Origin: Hygrocybe punicea
Lineage: Eukaryota; Basidiomycota; Agaricomycetes; Agaricales; Hygrophoraceae
Direction of reading: 5' to 3'
NCBI GenBank assembly: GCA_963556145.1
Contig: OY744465.1
Location: forward strand, 1,984,001-2,048,000
Length of the DNA stretch: 64,000 nucleotides
Position numbers and translations under genes: made by a program. The notes below the pieces were generated by a model. That model saw only the letters and a program-made list of their open reading frames with translations. It was not told the origin of the DNA and did not search any database. Of the stretch, positions 33,201-43,110 are shown piece by piece. Numbering within the stretch: position 1 is the stretch's first letter; every line of letters begins with the position of its first letter.

Positions 33201-33295
33201 AGACCGCCTGGTTTGAGAAGCAGAAAATCTTTGCCGCTGGGCTGGAAAAGAACTAGCCACTTTGGAGTTAGCTCTTCGAGTGCCATTGTGTAAGA
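30290..33295 (+). pseudogene. KDZ transposase
   Basis: Exon-like frames in order show the KDZ family pattern: TRVIIQGQQAKHQQLLTQLKALQAQ near 30300, LLPSLHHPLLLYI, PQALVENGFFP, DPFRRGLGYAMQWHDSL, then the RNase H-like catalytic part with TDGNLHHRHR, ALVCCHDIPLFFANINTPGEQQKY, LYDVGCVLDRS, AMHAYGHQWSCQLVYNP and GLTDGEGMEHLWSHLRKLIG, then a long helical C-terminus. The acidic residues in DGNLHHRH, YDVGC and the E of GEGMEHLW are probably catalytic (inference). In-frame TGA codons replace likely Arg CGA at about 30953 (LFE*SCEA), 32309 (IQ*RLRL) and 33067 (AEL*ACTH). The enzyme is probably dead. Confidence 0.82.
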
Positions 33296-33755
33296 GAACT
33301 TTTCATACTAGTCATTTTGACCTCTCACAGTTTTCGCAGTTCAACATTTGGCAACTTTGTTACAACGACAGCATAAGCAACTCCTCCATCTCATTGCCTG
33401 CTGGCCCAACCATCACGAGATTCTACCGCACTGCAAAGAGCCTATATGGCCTCCCACTCCAGTGCCAAAAAACCTCGGCAGAGGTTCTGTACAACAGCCA
33501 TCTATGACCATGCAAGCTATGCTGTTGCTTGACTTGGAACTGGATCTGCCATTGGACAAAAACCCTCCAGTACTCAATAGCGAACAACTCATTGTTGTGG
33601 ACCTTCTTTCTGTAGAACATGAAGAGTTGGAATATGATGAAGTGTGCAATGTCAAGATAGAATGGGCATTACTGGTATGATTTGTCTCTTCATTTGCAAA
33701 CTCGCAAGTCCATGCCCAATGAATATGTTAGCAGGACCTTCAAATTGACTATAAC

Positions 33756-34522
33756 ATGCTGAATCATTTCCGAATGACGCACTTCCAGTTGAAAAGCCCT
33801 AATATTCATATACCTCGGGTCCTCCGCCGGTTCAATAATCTACAAACATATGTCTTCGAGCTGCGTGACCTTGAAATTCTTGGTTCAAAGTATGTGCATT
33901 TGAATGATGTATGTATCAACGCTGGTGCTGCACTTCTGCAACATAAGTTCAGCATCAGTGGGATGCATACTCCTGAGCACTGTGCCATCCTGTCGACATT
34001 CGACCTTCCTTGCATCTGCTACAGTGCCTCAGATGAAGAACTCTGGTGCAATATTTGCAAGACATCCTACTGGCAAAAGAATTTTTGGGTCCTTCCCATC
34101 CACCGGAGGGCGGCAGAACATTGGGTTGTATGCATAATATCTGTGCCAGATCACCACCTCTATCTCTTTGATAGCTTTGCTGCTCGCCGGCCTTGGGTGC
34201 AAGATGTCAAGGATATCTCACGTCTGATATCCTCTATGGTTCTGCTTGCTAACCACCACGGAAACAAACTTCACATCGCCATGGATGATTGGATGGCCCA
34301 TCCAATATTGGTATGTTAGACATGGATGTCATGTTGAACTTACATTTAACTGTCTTCCAGGATCTCCCCATTCAAACCAATGGGTACGATTGCAGCATAT
34401 GGGTACTAGCATGCATCGCAGCGGTTCCCCAAGGTTATCACTTCCCTAATATCACAGAACATGACATGGGTGATGTCAGGAAATATCATCATCATCTCAC
34501 ACTTAGTTTGCCTAGGATGTAG
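33756..34522 (+). CDS. ULP1-like (C48) cysteine protease region of KDZ
   Basis: Frame 33756-34316, an intron with GTATGT and CTTCCAG ends, then a second exon to TAG at 34522. The catalytic set of the ULP1/SENP fold is intact: His in AAEHWVVCII, Asp in LYLFDSFAAR, Cys in TNGYDCSIWVLA, with YWQKNFWVLPIHRR ahead of the His. In basidiomycete KDZ elements a protease of this kind is found with the transposase, usually as its C-terminal part. Here the stretch between them (33300-33750) is broken by stops, so the two may no longer be joined. It would cleave SUMO-like conjugates or process transposon proteins (inference). Confidence 0.78.
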
Positions 34523-34523
34523 A

Positions 34524-35300
34524 CTACATGTATACAAGATCATCCCACTTTTGTTTAAGATGAACTACTTTGTGAGCACGCCACTGTAGTAAATGTTCTG
34601 CCATGTACATTTCATGGGGGCCAGCCTCATACTTTGTGAGATAGCTGTCCAGTCCTTCCCAGGTTGCTAATACAGTCTGTAGCTCTCCACACAGCATTTC
34701 CCTCTGTCGTTTGTGAGTCTGCCCCTCAAAAGTTCTGTCCCTCACCAAATCCTCTTCTTGTTGCAACCGCAAGCGCCTGCCGTGCATTACTTCCCCGAGC
34801 CTTTGAGTAAAGTGTCTTTCTGAGGGTGTATCCGTGTCTTGGGTCAAATTGTAAGGGGGATCTTGATCCCAAGGCCCCAGGTCGGACTTGTCGATGTTCT
34901 CGGCACTCTAAAACGCCTCTGCGAAGAAGTGACTGGTGTGGTCTGGCAAAAGGAGTGACGCTTGGGAGATGAGGCGGATAGGGAGCTCTGGGATGTCTAA
35001 GAGTTTACAGCATGATGTTGGGGCTAGTGACAACCCTTGCCAACTATGTAAGCGAACATATGCTGCACGATTCTTCGTTGAGCGTAATGCTTGAGCACTG
35101 AGAGGTATTGAAGTCAGAAGTCAAAGGTATGTGGAAGGAAAGCATACTGCTTGCTCTGGGATGATAACCTACAGCAAGCGTTTGCAGCAACCACCTTGTC
35201 TGCGAGAGTGTAGTACTTTGTTCAATGGCCCATGTAACGAAGAGGTGATAAGAAGAGTAAGTAACGTCGAAGGTTAGCCCAGGTACCAATCCACCCATGT
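34524..35300 (-). other. Minus-strand frames inside KDZ, unidentified
   Basis: Two long minus frames (34524-34847 and 35044-35298). The first is charged and helical (FTQRLGEVMHGRRLRLQQEEDL, LQTVLATWEGLDSYLTKYEAG) and directly abuts the protease gene tail to tail. It may be the end of a decayed third element gene. A further 500 bp to 35869 holds no gene I can support. Confidence 0.35.
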
Positions 35301-35869
35301 CGCAATACTTCTGGGTGAGATACAGGACATTTCAATATGAGCTTCAGCGGCGGCAACTGCTGAACATCTTGGCAAATTTTTCACAATTTTTGATGTAGTT
35401 GCCATCCTATGAGTGATATTTTATATTCAGTGCACAGTTAAATGAAACCTCATTGGCTGGAATAAATTGATCGCTGAGTCATCTATCCTGGACTCATCAA
35501 ACCTCTCGTTGACCTCTCACAGACCTCCACCACCTCTTCAGCACCACCTCTCCAATTTAACCTGTCATCTTCCCTCTACTTGTGTCGCGGATCGTGTTGC
35601 GGTGTCAATGGTTCCCACCATGTTCAATGGTTATGTTCAACGTTCGAGAACGATGTGTCGAGTTTGTTTCATTCTTGTCCCCCATCTTCCTTGCTGACCT
35701 CCTGCAGGATCTTGCCCTATACTACAAGTGCCTACAAAAACTTGCCCAATACTTCTTTGTGGCCCATCTTGCTCATACCTTCTGTGAGGTTTTTCATTCA
35801 TTCTGCCACAACTAAGGACTGATTTTTTTCTGTTGTTGCACAGTTTTATCCTCTGTTCTTGTTCGTTCA

Positions 35870-38800
35870 ATGGCTACCTTACAACCTCTGGTAAGTTGGA
35901 ATCCCTTTTGGTCTTAGTGATCTTAAAACCCCCTTTGTCTAGGTATTGGAATCAGACCCCCTCTTCGCTCACACTGCCAATAAAAAGAACCGTGGTAGTT
36001 CCGCACCCGCAGCTGCTGGCAACGCTGAAGCCCACGACAACCTAAGCGAGTACAATGACAACAACAATGGTCTTCTCAGGTTCCCTGTCTCCCAAATCGG
36101 AGGGGGAACACCACGCAAAAGGCGGCTCTCTACTCTGTTGTATGAAACTCCCACTCACCTCTGCACAGTAGTCCATGCATCATCCCGGGATGCAGGATTG
36201 GTCTCACAGGCATCGGATCGCCATGCTCGGCTGGCTCCAGATGTCTCTGGCTCTGTGGAGCCCAGTATTCCTCAGATATCTCCAAATCATGCTCCCAAAG
36301 GTCCAGGCAGCGCAGCTCTTGTTACATGAATCATACCGCCTACCCCCCATCACCTAACTCCCACCAATCATACCGCGATCACCACCACTCCCCCTGATGT
36401 CACTGGAGGGGAGCTGGAAACATTGCCTGTCAGGCGCATGTCAGAGCAGACACAGCTGGCTGTACAGGCGGGGGTTGATGAAGTTCTTTGAGTCTTTGGA
36501 GCTCTAGCGGTTGATACCCAATTGTCAGTGGACCAGCTTCTCGGCATGTGGGATAACAAGAAAAAGCACAGGCGCAAGAATAACTGCTGGAATTCATACG
36601 AAACTTATCTCAAAGACCCTCAAAATCAGGTAGAAGAGCTTTGTCGCAGTGGTTTCAAGCCAGGTAGGTTGCCTTTGAGATTCATTGTATGTTGATATAT
36701 CTCCAACGGTTATACAGGCTGTCAAATCATGCACGATGTCTTCAGCGCATGCTTCAAAGCATTCAAGGCCACCTATCCTGATATGTGGTTGACAATCTTG
36801 GAGACCTGGAAAGAGGCCCAAGACCATGAACCTCACGCCCAAACCTTAGCCCAACGGGGCCGATCGTTTCAGAAATATGTGGCCGAAGTCATTGAGACAG
36901 TAAGTATAAGCAGAAGATTGTTGCTTGTTGCTCACATATTGGCAGGCAAAGCATCATAGTGCCCAATATGGATTTGAAACAGCTGTGGTCATCACTGGTA
37001 AGGTGGTGAACCAAGATGGATCGCTCAGGATGGTCTTCATGTCGGAATTCGCTAAGGATGTGAGTTATTCATACACCACGCATAGGTTTATGTGCTAATA
37101 TAGTTCTTCTGGGTAAGGTGCCAAGTAGATGATGATGCCATGGTGGGAAATTTTAAGGCACATATCCAGTCTGGTCATGGTTTTCCCCAGATCAATGTTA
37201 GTGTTACTGACCAGCCAACAAAGGCACATGACATCATTGGCCCTCGTCGAAGAGGCATTTCAAGATGCCATCCTGGAGCCAGAATCACAAACTCAAGAGC
37301 CTCTTGCATATTCGGCAGAGGGTGGGCAGGTTGATGCAGAGGAAACCCCTACGACCATGAGTAACATGATGGAGATGGTTATGACCCCAAATGCCTGCCT
37401 TGAATTAGTCAAGGCTCGTTTCTCTCAAGAACTTCGTAAGTTTCGCTCATGTTTTCAGTTGCTTGGCCACTCAGAGGTTTGCAACAGATCAATTTGGTAT
37501 CAAGTGGCCAAAGAAAACCTTCCCTTGGTCACTGATGGCAACACATCTGGCTACATTTGGTATAATGTATGAAAATTACCCTGAGCATGCACCGCTCCCC
37601 GGAGACAAACCACCTGCTGCTCAAAAGAGCAAGGGTATCAATGACCTCACCCAGCTGAACATCACCGACATCCTGAACGCTTTTGAGGACCCCCACTTCC
37701 CATTGCGGTTTTGTTTGGTTGCCAAGGAAAAGAAAGGTCAGTACATTAAATGTCTTATCATCAATGTGCCAATATCTGAGCATCATTCCTAGGTGATTTG
37801 ACAGCCTCAAGAACTCCGGTATTTGTAGGAGTCCCTCCTGAATCAACCTCCTCTCAGCCTTATGGTCGGCGTAAATTTGCCAATGGCACTGTCGACAACC
37901 GTGGGCTCCCTCGCTTGCCACCAAGTCCTGCAAAAACCACCGTTAAAGCAAATCGCTCTGGGCCTCCAGCAAACCTCGCTGGGCCTCCAATGAACCTTGC
38001 TGGGCCTCCAATGAACCTCGCTGGGCCTCCTAAGAACCTCTCCAAGGCTCCAAAGAGAGCAACGTCTGGTGCAATTCATTCAGATGCTGAAAGCACTCCT
38101 GCTCCCCGCACAACTAGAGGTTCAAGGCATCCCAGAAAGGTCCGGGTGGAGATCCAGGTGCCTCCTAAAGGGAAGCAATGCTTTTTGGATGAGGAGTCCA
38201 AACCAGATTCAACCAAGGACAATGCTGTGCCTTCACGCCAAATGAAGAGAAAAAATGTGGCTCCTGACCGTTCATCCATGAGTAAGAGAGTGAGGTCTGC
38301 TGCGGTGATCCCAGATAGCAGTGATGAGTTGGATATCCTGGAGGTGCAGGAAAAGGTCATGAAGAAAAAGAAACCTGTTTATCTGGAGGTTGAGTCACCC
38401 TCGGACCACTTGGAACCTCAAGTGATCTCGTCGGACAATTGTAAGTGTATATTTGTGACTGTTCTGCTTGATTCTGATTCTAACTTTGATACTACCTCCC
38501 ACAGTGAGTTCCTCTCCTGTTGAGACATCCTTACCCACTGGCTTGCGGCAGGTGCCGACCGACCTTGAGAGGCCTCTCTGGTCATTGCCCACCGGCTTGT
38601 CAACATGAGGCAAGGGCAAGGGCAAGGAGAAGGTGCTGAGTGATACAGAAAAACAGTTGATGGTGGCTCTTTTTACTCTGTCACCAGAAAGACCTCAACC
38701 CACCCCCACCCCCACTTATCGAAAAGTTGAACAGAATAAAGATGCCAACTCACCGCCACATGGGCAGGATACCCATGCAGTCCAAGACTTCGTACACAAT

Positions 38801-39878
38801 GGCACCAACACTGCGAGATCGGATGTGGTCCTTCCATTTCTCCCCAATCTCAGGAAGTAGTGAGCTGACCGCAAACCTCCCAGAGGCTCCGATACCAACT
38901 GCCAATCGCCCTGAGTTGGACTCCTGTACCTTACGGCCCCTGTGTTTTCCAGTCCCCCCCAGGAATGCCTCAAACCCTCCGGGTAGCCACTCGCCTGCGG
39001 TGCAACCTGCTTCATTGCTTGTCCCAAACCTCCCTGATCCACCTACAATATCAGCTCCACAGGATGAATCTGGTGTTCTTGAGCATCGTGGATACCTCCC
39101 AAGCGGACGCTCGTGGACCCCACATGGCTATGGCCACTTCAAACAGCTTCCCTATCCTCAAGATCGGCACTTGTACCCAGCTCCATATCATGTGCCTCCT
39201 TCATTGGGTTATGGTTATTTCGACTGCCCCCAGTATGGGTATCCCTGTGGGCTGTTTGTGGCTACAGCAGCAGGCTCCTCAGTGCCCAATTCCCGCGATG
39301 CAGCTGCCCCGGGCTTGAATCACACGAAATATAACTCTGGCGTGCCAGTTCCACCTTCCGGGCATCATGGATCTGGACTTCTTGATGTGCCTGGAGCCTC
39401 CACAACCCATTCACGGGATGTAGTGGCACAAGCAACTTTCAAAAACACAGGGTATGACACTGCTATGCCGATGCCTGGTGACCTCCATGGACCATCCGAA
39501 TATCGAGGACCAGTACATGGTGATTTCCGCAGCCCACCCACTGGTGACTTCTGGGGACCTAGTAGCCATTGAGGACTTGATTTCCATCCCATGTCTGGCG
39601 AGTACCGACAACCTCACAGTGACTATCGCGAGCATCATAACTGGCTTGGTGGTGGTTCCCAACAGACTCGGTATATCTCCAGCAATGCCCAGCATGTCCC
39701 ATTTGGGAGGTCTTCAGGTCCCATTCCTCTGGATTCTGGAGCTGATGAGCACCGACCACAGCATGATGTGTCACAGCTCCCACCGGATGTGGAAATGAGT
39801 GATCTACAGCCTCTGTCCCGCCATTTACAAAAGCAGCCTGAGTTTGATGATGGAGGGCCATCTGTGTGTACAACCTGA
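35870..39878 (+). pseudogene. Second long gene of the KDZ transposon, unknown function
   Basis: From ATG 35870 through exons with short introns (first intron about 35891-35941) to a stop at 39878. The beginning is low complexity. A basic helical stretch KKHRRKNNCWNSYETYLKDP (near 36560) looks like the HMG-box-like start seen in proteins that travel with KDZ transposases. CQIMHDVFSACFKAF and VVITGKVVNQDGSLRM follow. The C-terminal third is Pro/Gly/Ser-rich. A 21-bp repeat (GPPMNLA units, four copies) lies at about 37960-38040. Stops that look like CGA to TGA occur at about 36490 (DEVL*VFG) and 38607. I looked for a TET/JBP dioxygenase, often linked to KDZ in fungi, and saw none. Confidence 0.6.
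37960..38040. repeat. 21-bp repeat in the KDZ second gene
   Basis: Four tandem copies of GGGCCTCCAATGAACCTCGCT-like units coding for GPPMNLA. Confidence 0.8.
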
Positions 39879-40370
39879 ATTTGCGGTGCCTTGGAGGCTC
39901 GTCATTTGGCATTGGATGGTGGGGGCAGGTTTCCTATTTTTTTATTGCCAATATTTTGTCATCTTGCCCTTGCGGGGCCAGGGGGTTTCCCATTTTTTTA
40001 ATCACATTTCAGTATGTCTTTCTTGTGTCTTTTAACCTCCATGCAACATTTGTTTTACCTCTGAGCTAGCTCTAGGAGCTGACATCGTTTATTTGTCCTA
40101 GCTAGAAATAACAATGACAGGTTTATTTTCGTGACAGGTGATATATGAGAACGGTGCCAAAAATGGTTTGTATGTTGGGTAAAACATATCTAATTGTCTG
40201 TAGAAAACTCAGAAATGGCAACAGAGAAGTCCTGACAGTGACATCCTCTGGGGATTCGGAAGATGATCCAGAAATAAACTATGTAGCTAATAATGACTTC
40301 CCGAGAGGTTTACAGCCAGGCTCTTGTGAGGTGCACAAAATTCTTATAGGGGAGCCTCCCCAAGAGGAAA
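39879..40370. other. 3' part of KDZ, no gene
   Basis: About 490 bp between the second KDZ gene and the right terminus. Only short unconvincing frames. Confidence 0.4.
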
Positions 40371-40408
40371 CCTCCAAGGCCACATTGGGGCCACATGAAA
40401 ACCCCCCC
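40371..40408 (-). repeat. Right terminal repeat of KDZ
   Basis: Counterpart of 29921-29958. A TA and then the NACHT frame follow outside it. Confidence 0.7.
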
Positions 40409-40410
40409 TA

Positions 40411-41228
40411 ACAGGGTCTGAGAGGTTCCGAGAACTGGTGCCAAGGGTGTACAATGCAATGTCATTGCAATTGTCCTCAAACCTGAGGACATGTGTTGGA
40501 TAATCCTGTAGCTGGGCAATAAGAGTAGGCATGGGATGACTAGCAACAATTACTTGGCAATGAGTTGAGAAGAGTGCACTCAGGAATTCTGCGACAGGTG
40601 ACTGGTTACTGGAGTCTTTACCAGCAGATATACATTCGTCAAGGCCGTCAAGCACAACATAAAGTGGCTGATTAAGTCCTGGGAGTGAATCCTCAATGAG
40701 TTTCTGAACAAGTTGACTCAGAGAAGTGACAGTAGTAGGGCTGAAATCCTCTGACATGAGCTTCTCGAGATGTTTCCGAGCTTGTTTATCCACCTCCGCC
40801 AGCTGAGCTGCTAGTGTTCTTATGATATTCGATACCATGTCTAACCCTTACTCACTGGACTTGACAAAGAAATAGAGAATTATAGCGTTTGGATACTGGG
40901 CATGTAGAATATCCACTAGAAAAGCAGATAGGATAGATTTTCCAATACCAGGCAGCCCAGAGAACCAAAGAACAGTGTATTTGTCATCATTTGAGAGACA
41001 CCAACGACGGAATTCCAGGAGTTCGAGCACCCACTGTAATGTTCCTGCACCCTGAAGTTGGCGGTTCTTGAGAAGTTGAGCTTCAACCTCGTATCTGGAG
41101 GGTTTCATCCATTTCAAGAATTCATTGCCAATGATGGAACTTTGGGTATCCTGTCTCTCTATACTAGCTGCGGTAAGCACCGAGCTAGTTACTTGCAGTA
41201 AGAGTGCTTGATCGTATTCAGCAATCAC
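40411..41228 (-). pseudogene. NACHT-type STAND protein, 5' fragment
   Basis: Minus frame with QLQGAGTLQWVLELLEFRRW, then the P-loop VLWFSGLPGIGKSILSAFLV (Walker A GLPGIGKS), IIRTLAAQLAEVD, and Walker B LYVVLDGLDECIS, followed by CQVIVASHPMPTLIAQL. This is the nucleotide-binding core of fungal NACHT (NLR-like) proteins, which act in heterokaryon incompatibility and probably other non-self responses. A TAA at about 40845 interrupts the frame between KSSE and GLDMVSNIIRTL, consistent with CAA to TAA. The frame runs into the KDZ terminus after DIALYTLGTSSRNLSDPV, and its continuation lies at 29146-29840. Upstream it opens into a foldback element, so the N-terminal effector part is missing. Confidence 0.85.
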
Positions 41229-41241
41229 ACTGTTCAGAGTG

Positions 41242-41891
41242 CATCAGTAAAACCTGATATTACTTAATTTTGTCTTGGGTGTCTTAGTGCATCTTGATGT
41301 TCTTAAAATTTGTAATCAAGGTGATCAAGAAACTGTACCTACTTAGGCCAAGACAAATTTTCTTAATTTGTCTTATTTGTAACAAAAGTTGAGGTGGGAG
41401 AAATGTGAGTTGATGGCTTGAAAAAGCCTTTGTCTTGGTAGAGTTTGCACATTTCAGGCAGAGATAGTGATAAAAATTGGACTGTTTACAAGCAGTATAA
41501 AATTGGGATTAAGACAGACTAAGACAATTAAGGCAAACTAAGGGATTAAGACTTCCCATATGAAAAATTTACCTATTAGTTGAGTTGGTGTCTTAATGTC
41601 TTAATTGTCTTAGTCTGTCTTAATCCCAATTTTATACTGCCTGTAAACAGTCCAATTTTCATCACTATCTCTGCCTGAAATGTGCAAACTCTACCAAGAC
41701 AAAGGCTTTTTCAAGCCATCAACTCACATTTCTCCCACCTCAACTTTTGTTACAAATAAGACAAATTAAGAAAATTTGTCTTGGCCTAAGTAGGTACAGT
41801 TTCTTGATCACCTTGATTACAAATTTTAAGAACATCAAGATGCACTAAGACACCCTAAGACAAAATTAAGTAATATCAGGTTTTACTGATG
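41242..41891. mobile_element. 650-bp foldback (long inverted repeat) element
   Basis: Two nearly perfect arms of about 295 bp face each other, starting CATCAGTAAAACCTGATA and ending in its complement, around a spacer of roughly 60 bp near 41540-41600. The arms are A/T-rich and contain several AAGACA/TGTCTT motifs. There is no coding capacity. I could not fix a target duplication. It separates the NACHT fragment from the reductase gene. Confidence 0.9.
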
Positions 41892-41927
41892 TGAGTATAC
41901 ATAAAGAAACGGTAGATATAAATACAA

Positions 41928-42946
41928 CTACTCATCAGCAACCCAGATCATGCTCTTTCCCATGTTCGTCCTGTGTTGATTTGCTAGAATGGCTTCTCCG
42001 ACATTCTCCAGACCCTTCGTGATATCCTCCATGTATTTGATCTCGCCATTGGCCAGTTTAGTAGGAATGACCTCGTAGAATTCTTCATTATACTTGTGTT
42101 CCAACCTAAACACCAACATGCCGAATAACTTGATGGTTTTTCCAATGACAGTCATAAAGTTCTGTTGGAACACATCGCACCCATAAGACTGGCTTGGTTT
42201 TGGTAGTTGGGAGATGACTTGCCTTAATGGGTTGGATTTGCCCGTTATATGCAGAGATCGAGCTGCAGATCTGGGATGAGCAGCAGGCATTGTGAGGCCG
42301 TATCACCGAATTAACTCGACTAAATCACGTACAATGAACCGAGCACCAACTGCGGCGGCATCGAGGGCATTTTCAAGTATCTCTCCTCCAACATTATCCC
42401 AATAGCTGGTCGACAACATAAGGCTGTGGAATTTCTCAAATGGCAATGCTCACATATTGATTGGACCCTCCTTTATTAGGACATCCTGTGTATTCGTTGT
42501 CTTATAATTGAACACCACATCAGCGCCGATTTCTTTCAAGAACTTGACTTTACTTTCGGAGCCTGCTGATGCGATGACCTTGAGTCCACGAAGTTTAACC
42601 AGTTGAACAATGAAACTAAGAAGCATGAGGACCATGGCCTTTGGAATTGCAAGACAAGTACTCACAATCCCACAGGTCCTAAGATAATGGCAGAAGAAAG
42701 TCAAGAGGAGGTTTGAGAAATATATCTGTGCTTTACCTGCTCTAGTCAATACAAATACAACATCACCCTACAAAGAACAAAACATTAATATAGCATTAAG
42801 AACGTGAACAGGACACATACATTTTCTGGAGCAGCATGCTCTTTCCACCCCATATAAGCCACTTTTCCTTGGGTGCCAGTTAGTACCATGATAATCAGTG
42901 ATTTTCTGATATCGTACCTGGCATTCCAGCAGCTCCTAGACTTGTG
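41928..42946 (-). pseudogene. Medium-chain (zinc-less) NAD(P)H reductase lacking its N-terminal domain
   Basis: Read on minus from the Helitron terminus at 42946 to TAG at 41928. Exons join at canonical introns with frame kept: SLGAAGMPG, then KVAYMGWKEHAAPEN, GDVVFVLTRAG, PVG, then IVQLVKLRGLKVIASAGSES, FLKEIGADVVFNYKT, then YWDNVGGEILENALDAA, FI, then SQLPKPS...FMTVIGKTIKLFGMLVF and KYNEEFYEVIP..LANGEIKYMEDITKGLENVGEAIL. This is the Rossmann half and C-terminus of the alkenal reductase/prostaglandin reductase branch of the MDR superfamily. The GroES-like half that binds substrate is absent because Helitron B ends just before the AGMPG motif. No internal stops, so the break looks fairly recent. 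The missing 5' part was not found in the window. Confidence 0.8.
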
Positions 42947-42971
42947 CTAGAGGGCCATTGCTTTGCATGGC
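42947..42971 (-). terminator. Helitron B 3' terminus: hairpin plus CTAG
   Basis: Stem GCCAT/ATGGC around GCAAAGCA, then CCTCTAG. Helitron ends carry such a hairpin about ten bases ahead of a CTRR end; it acts as the transposition stop signal. Confidence 0.8.
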
Positions 42972-43110
42972 ATATCCTCGTCCTCTCAAATCAAATGAAC
43001 AGTATATTCAAGCAAAAATTGTACTTACTTTGATTTAATTCAATTGTTACTAGTCTGCATGTCTGGTAACTGACAAATATATTTCTACATTCAGAGTATT
43101 TAGAAACCAC

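Larger units (their letters stand above)
29921..40410. mobile_element. KDZ (Kyakuja-Dileera-Zisupton) transposon, decayed
   Basis: About 10.5 kb flanked by imperfect inverted ends: GGGGGGGTTCTTATGTG at 29921 and GGGGGGGTTTTCATGTG on the complement at 40408. Both continue with AATGTGGCCTT(A/G)GAGG; roughly 8 of the first 38 bases differ. It carries a KDZ transposase, an ULP1-type protease region and a second long gene, all on plus and all with some stops. I found no convincing 8-bp target duplication, and the left flank contains an extra partial copy of terminal-like sequence (GGGGAGGTTCCC near 29899), so the left border may be a few dozen bases off. It separates the two parts of a NACHT gene. 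Confidence 0.85.

Noticed and set aside
34524..35298. Minus-strand gene inside KDZ as a confident call
   Set aside because: Only two unlinked frames separated by stops; reported as an unidentified remnant instead.
35870..39878. A TET/JBP dioxygenase expected near a KDZ element
   Set aside because: Looked for its HxD and late His motifs in the second KDZ gene and saw none.
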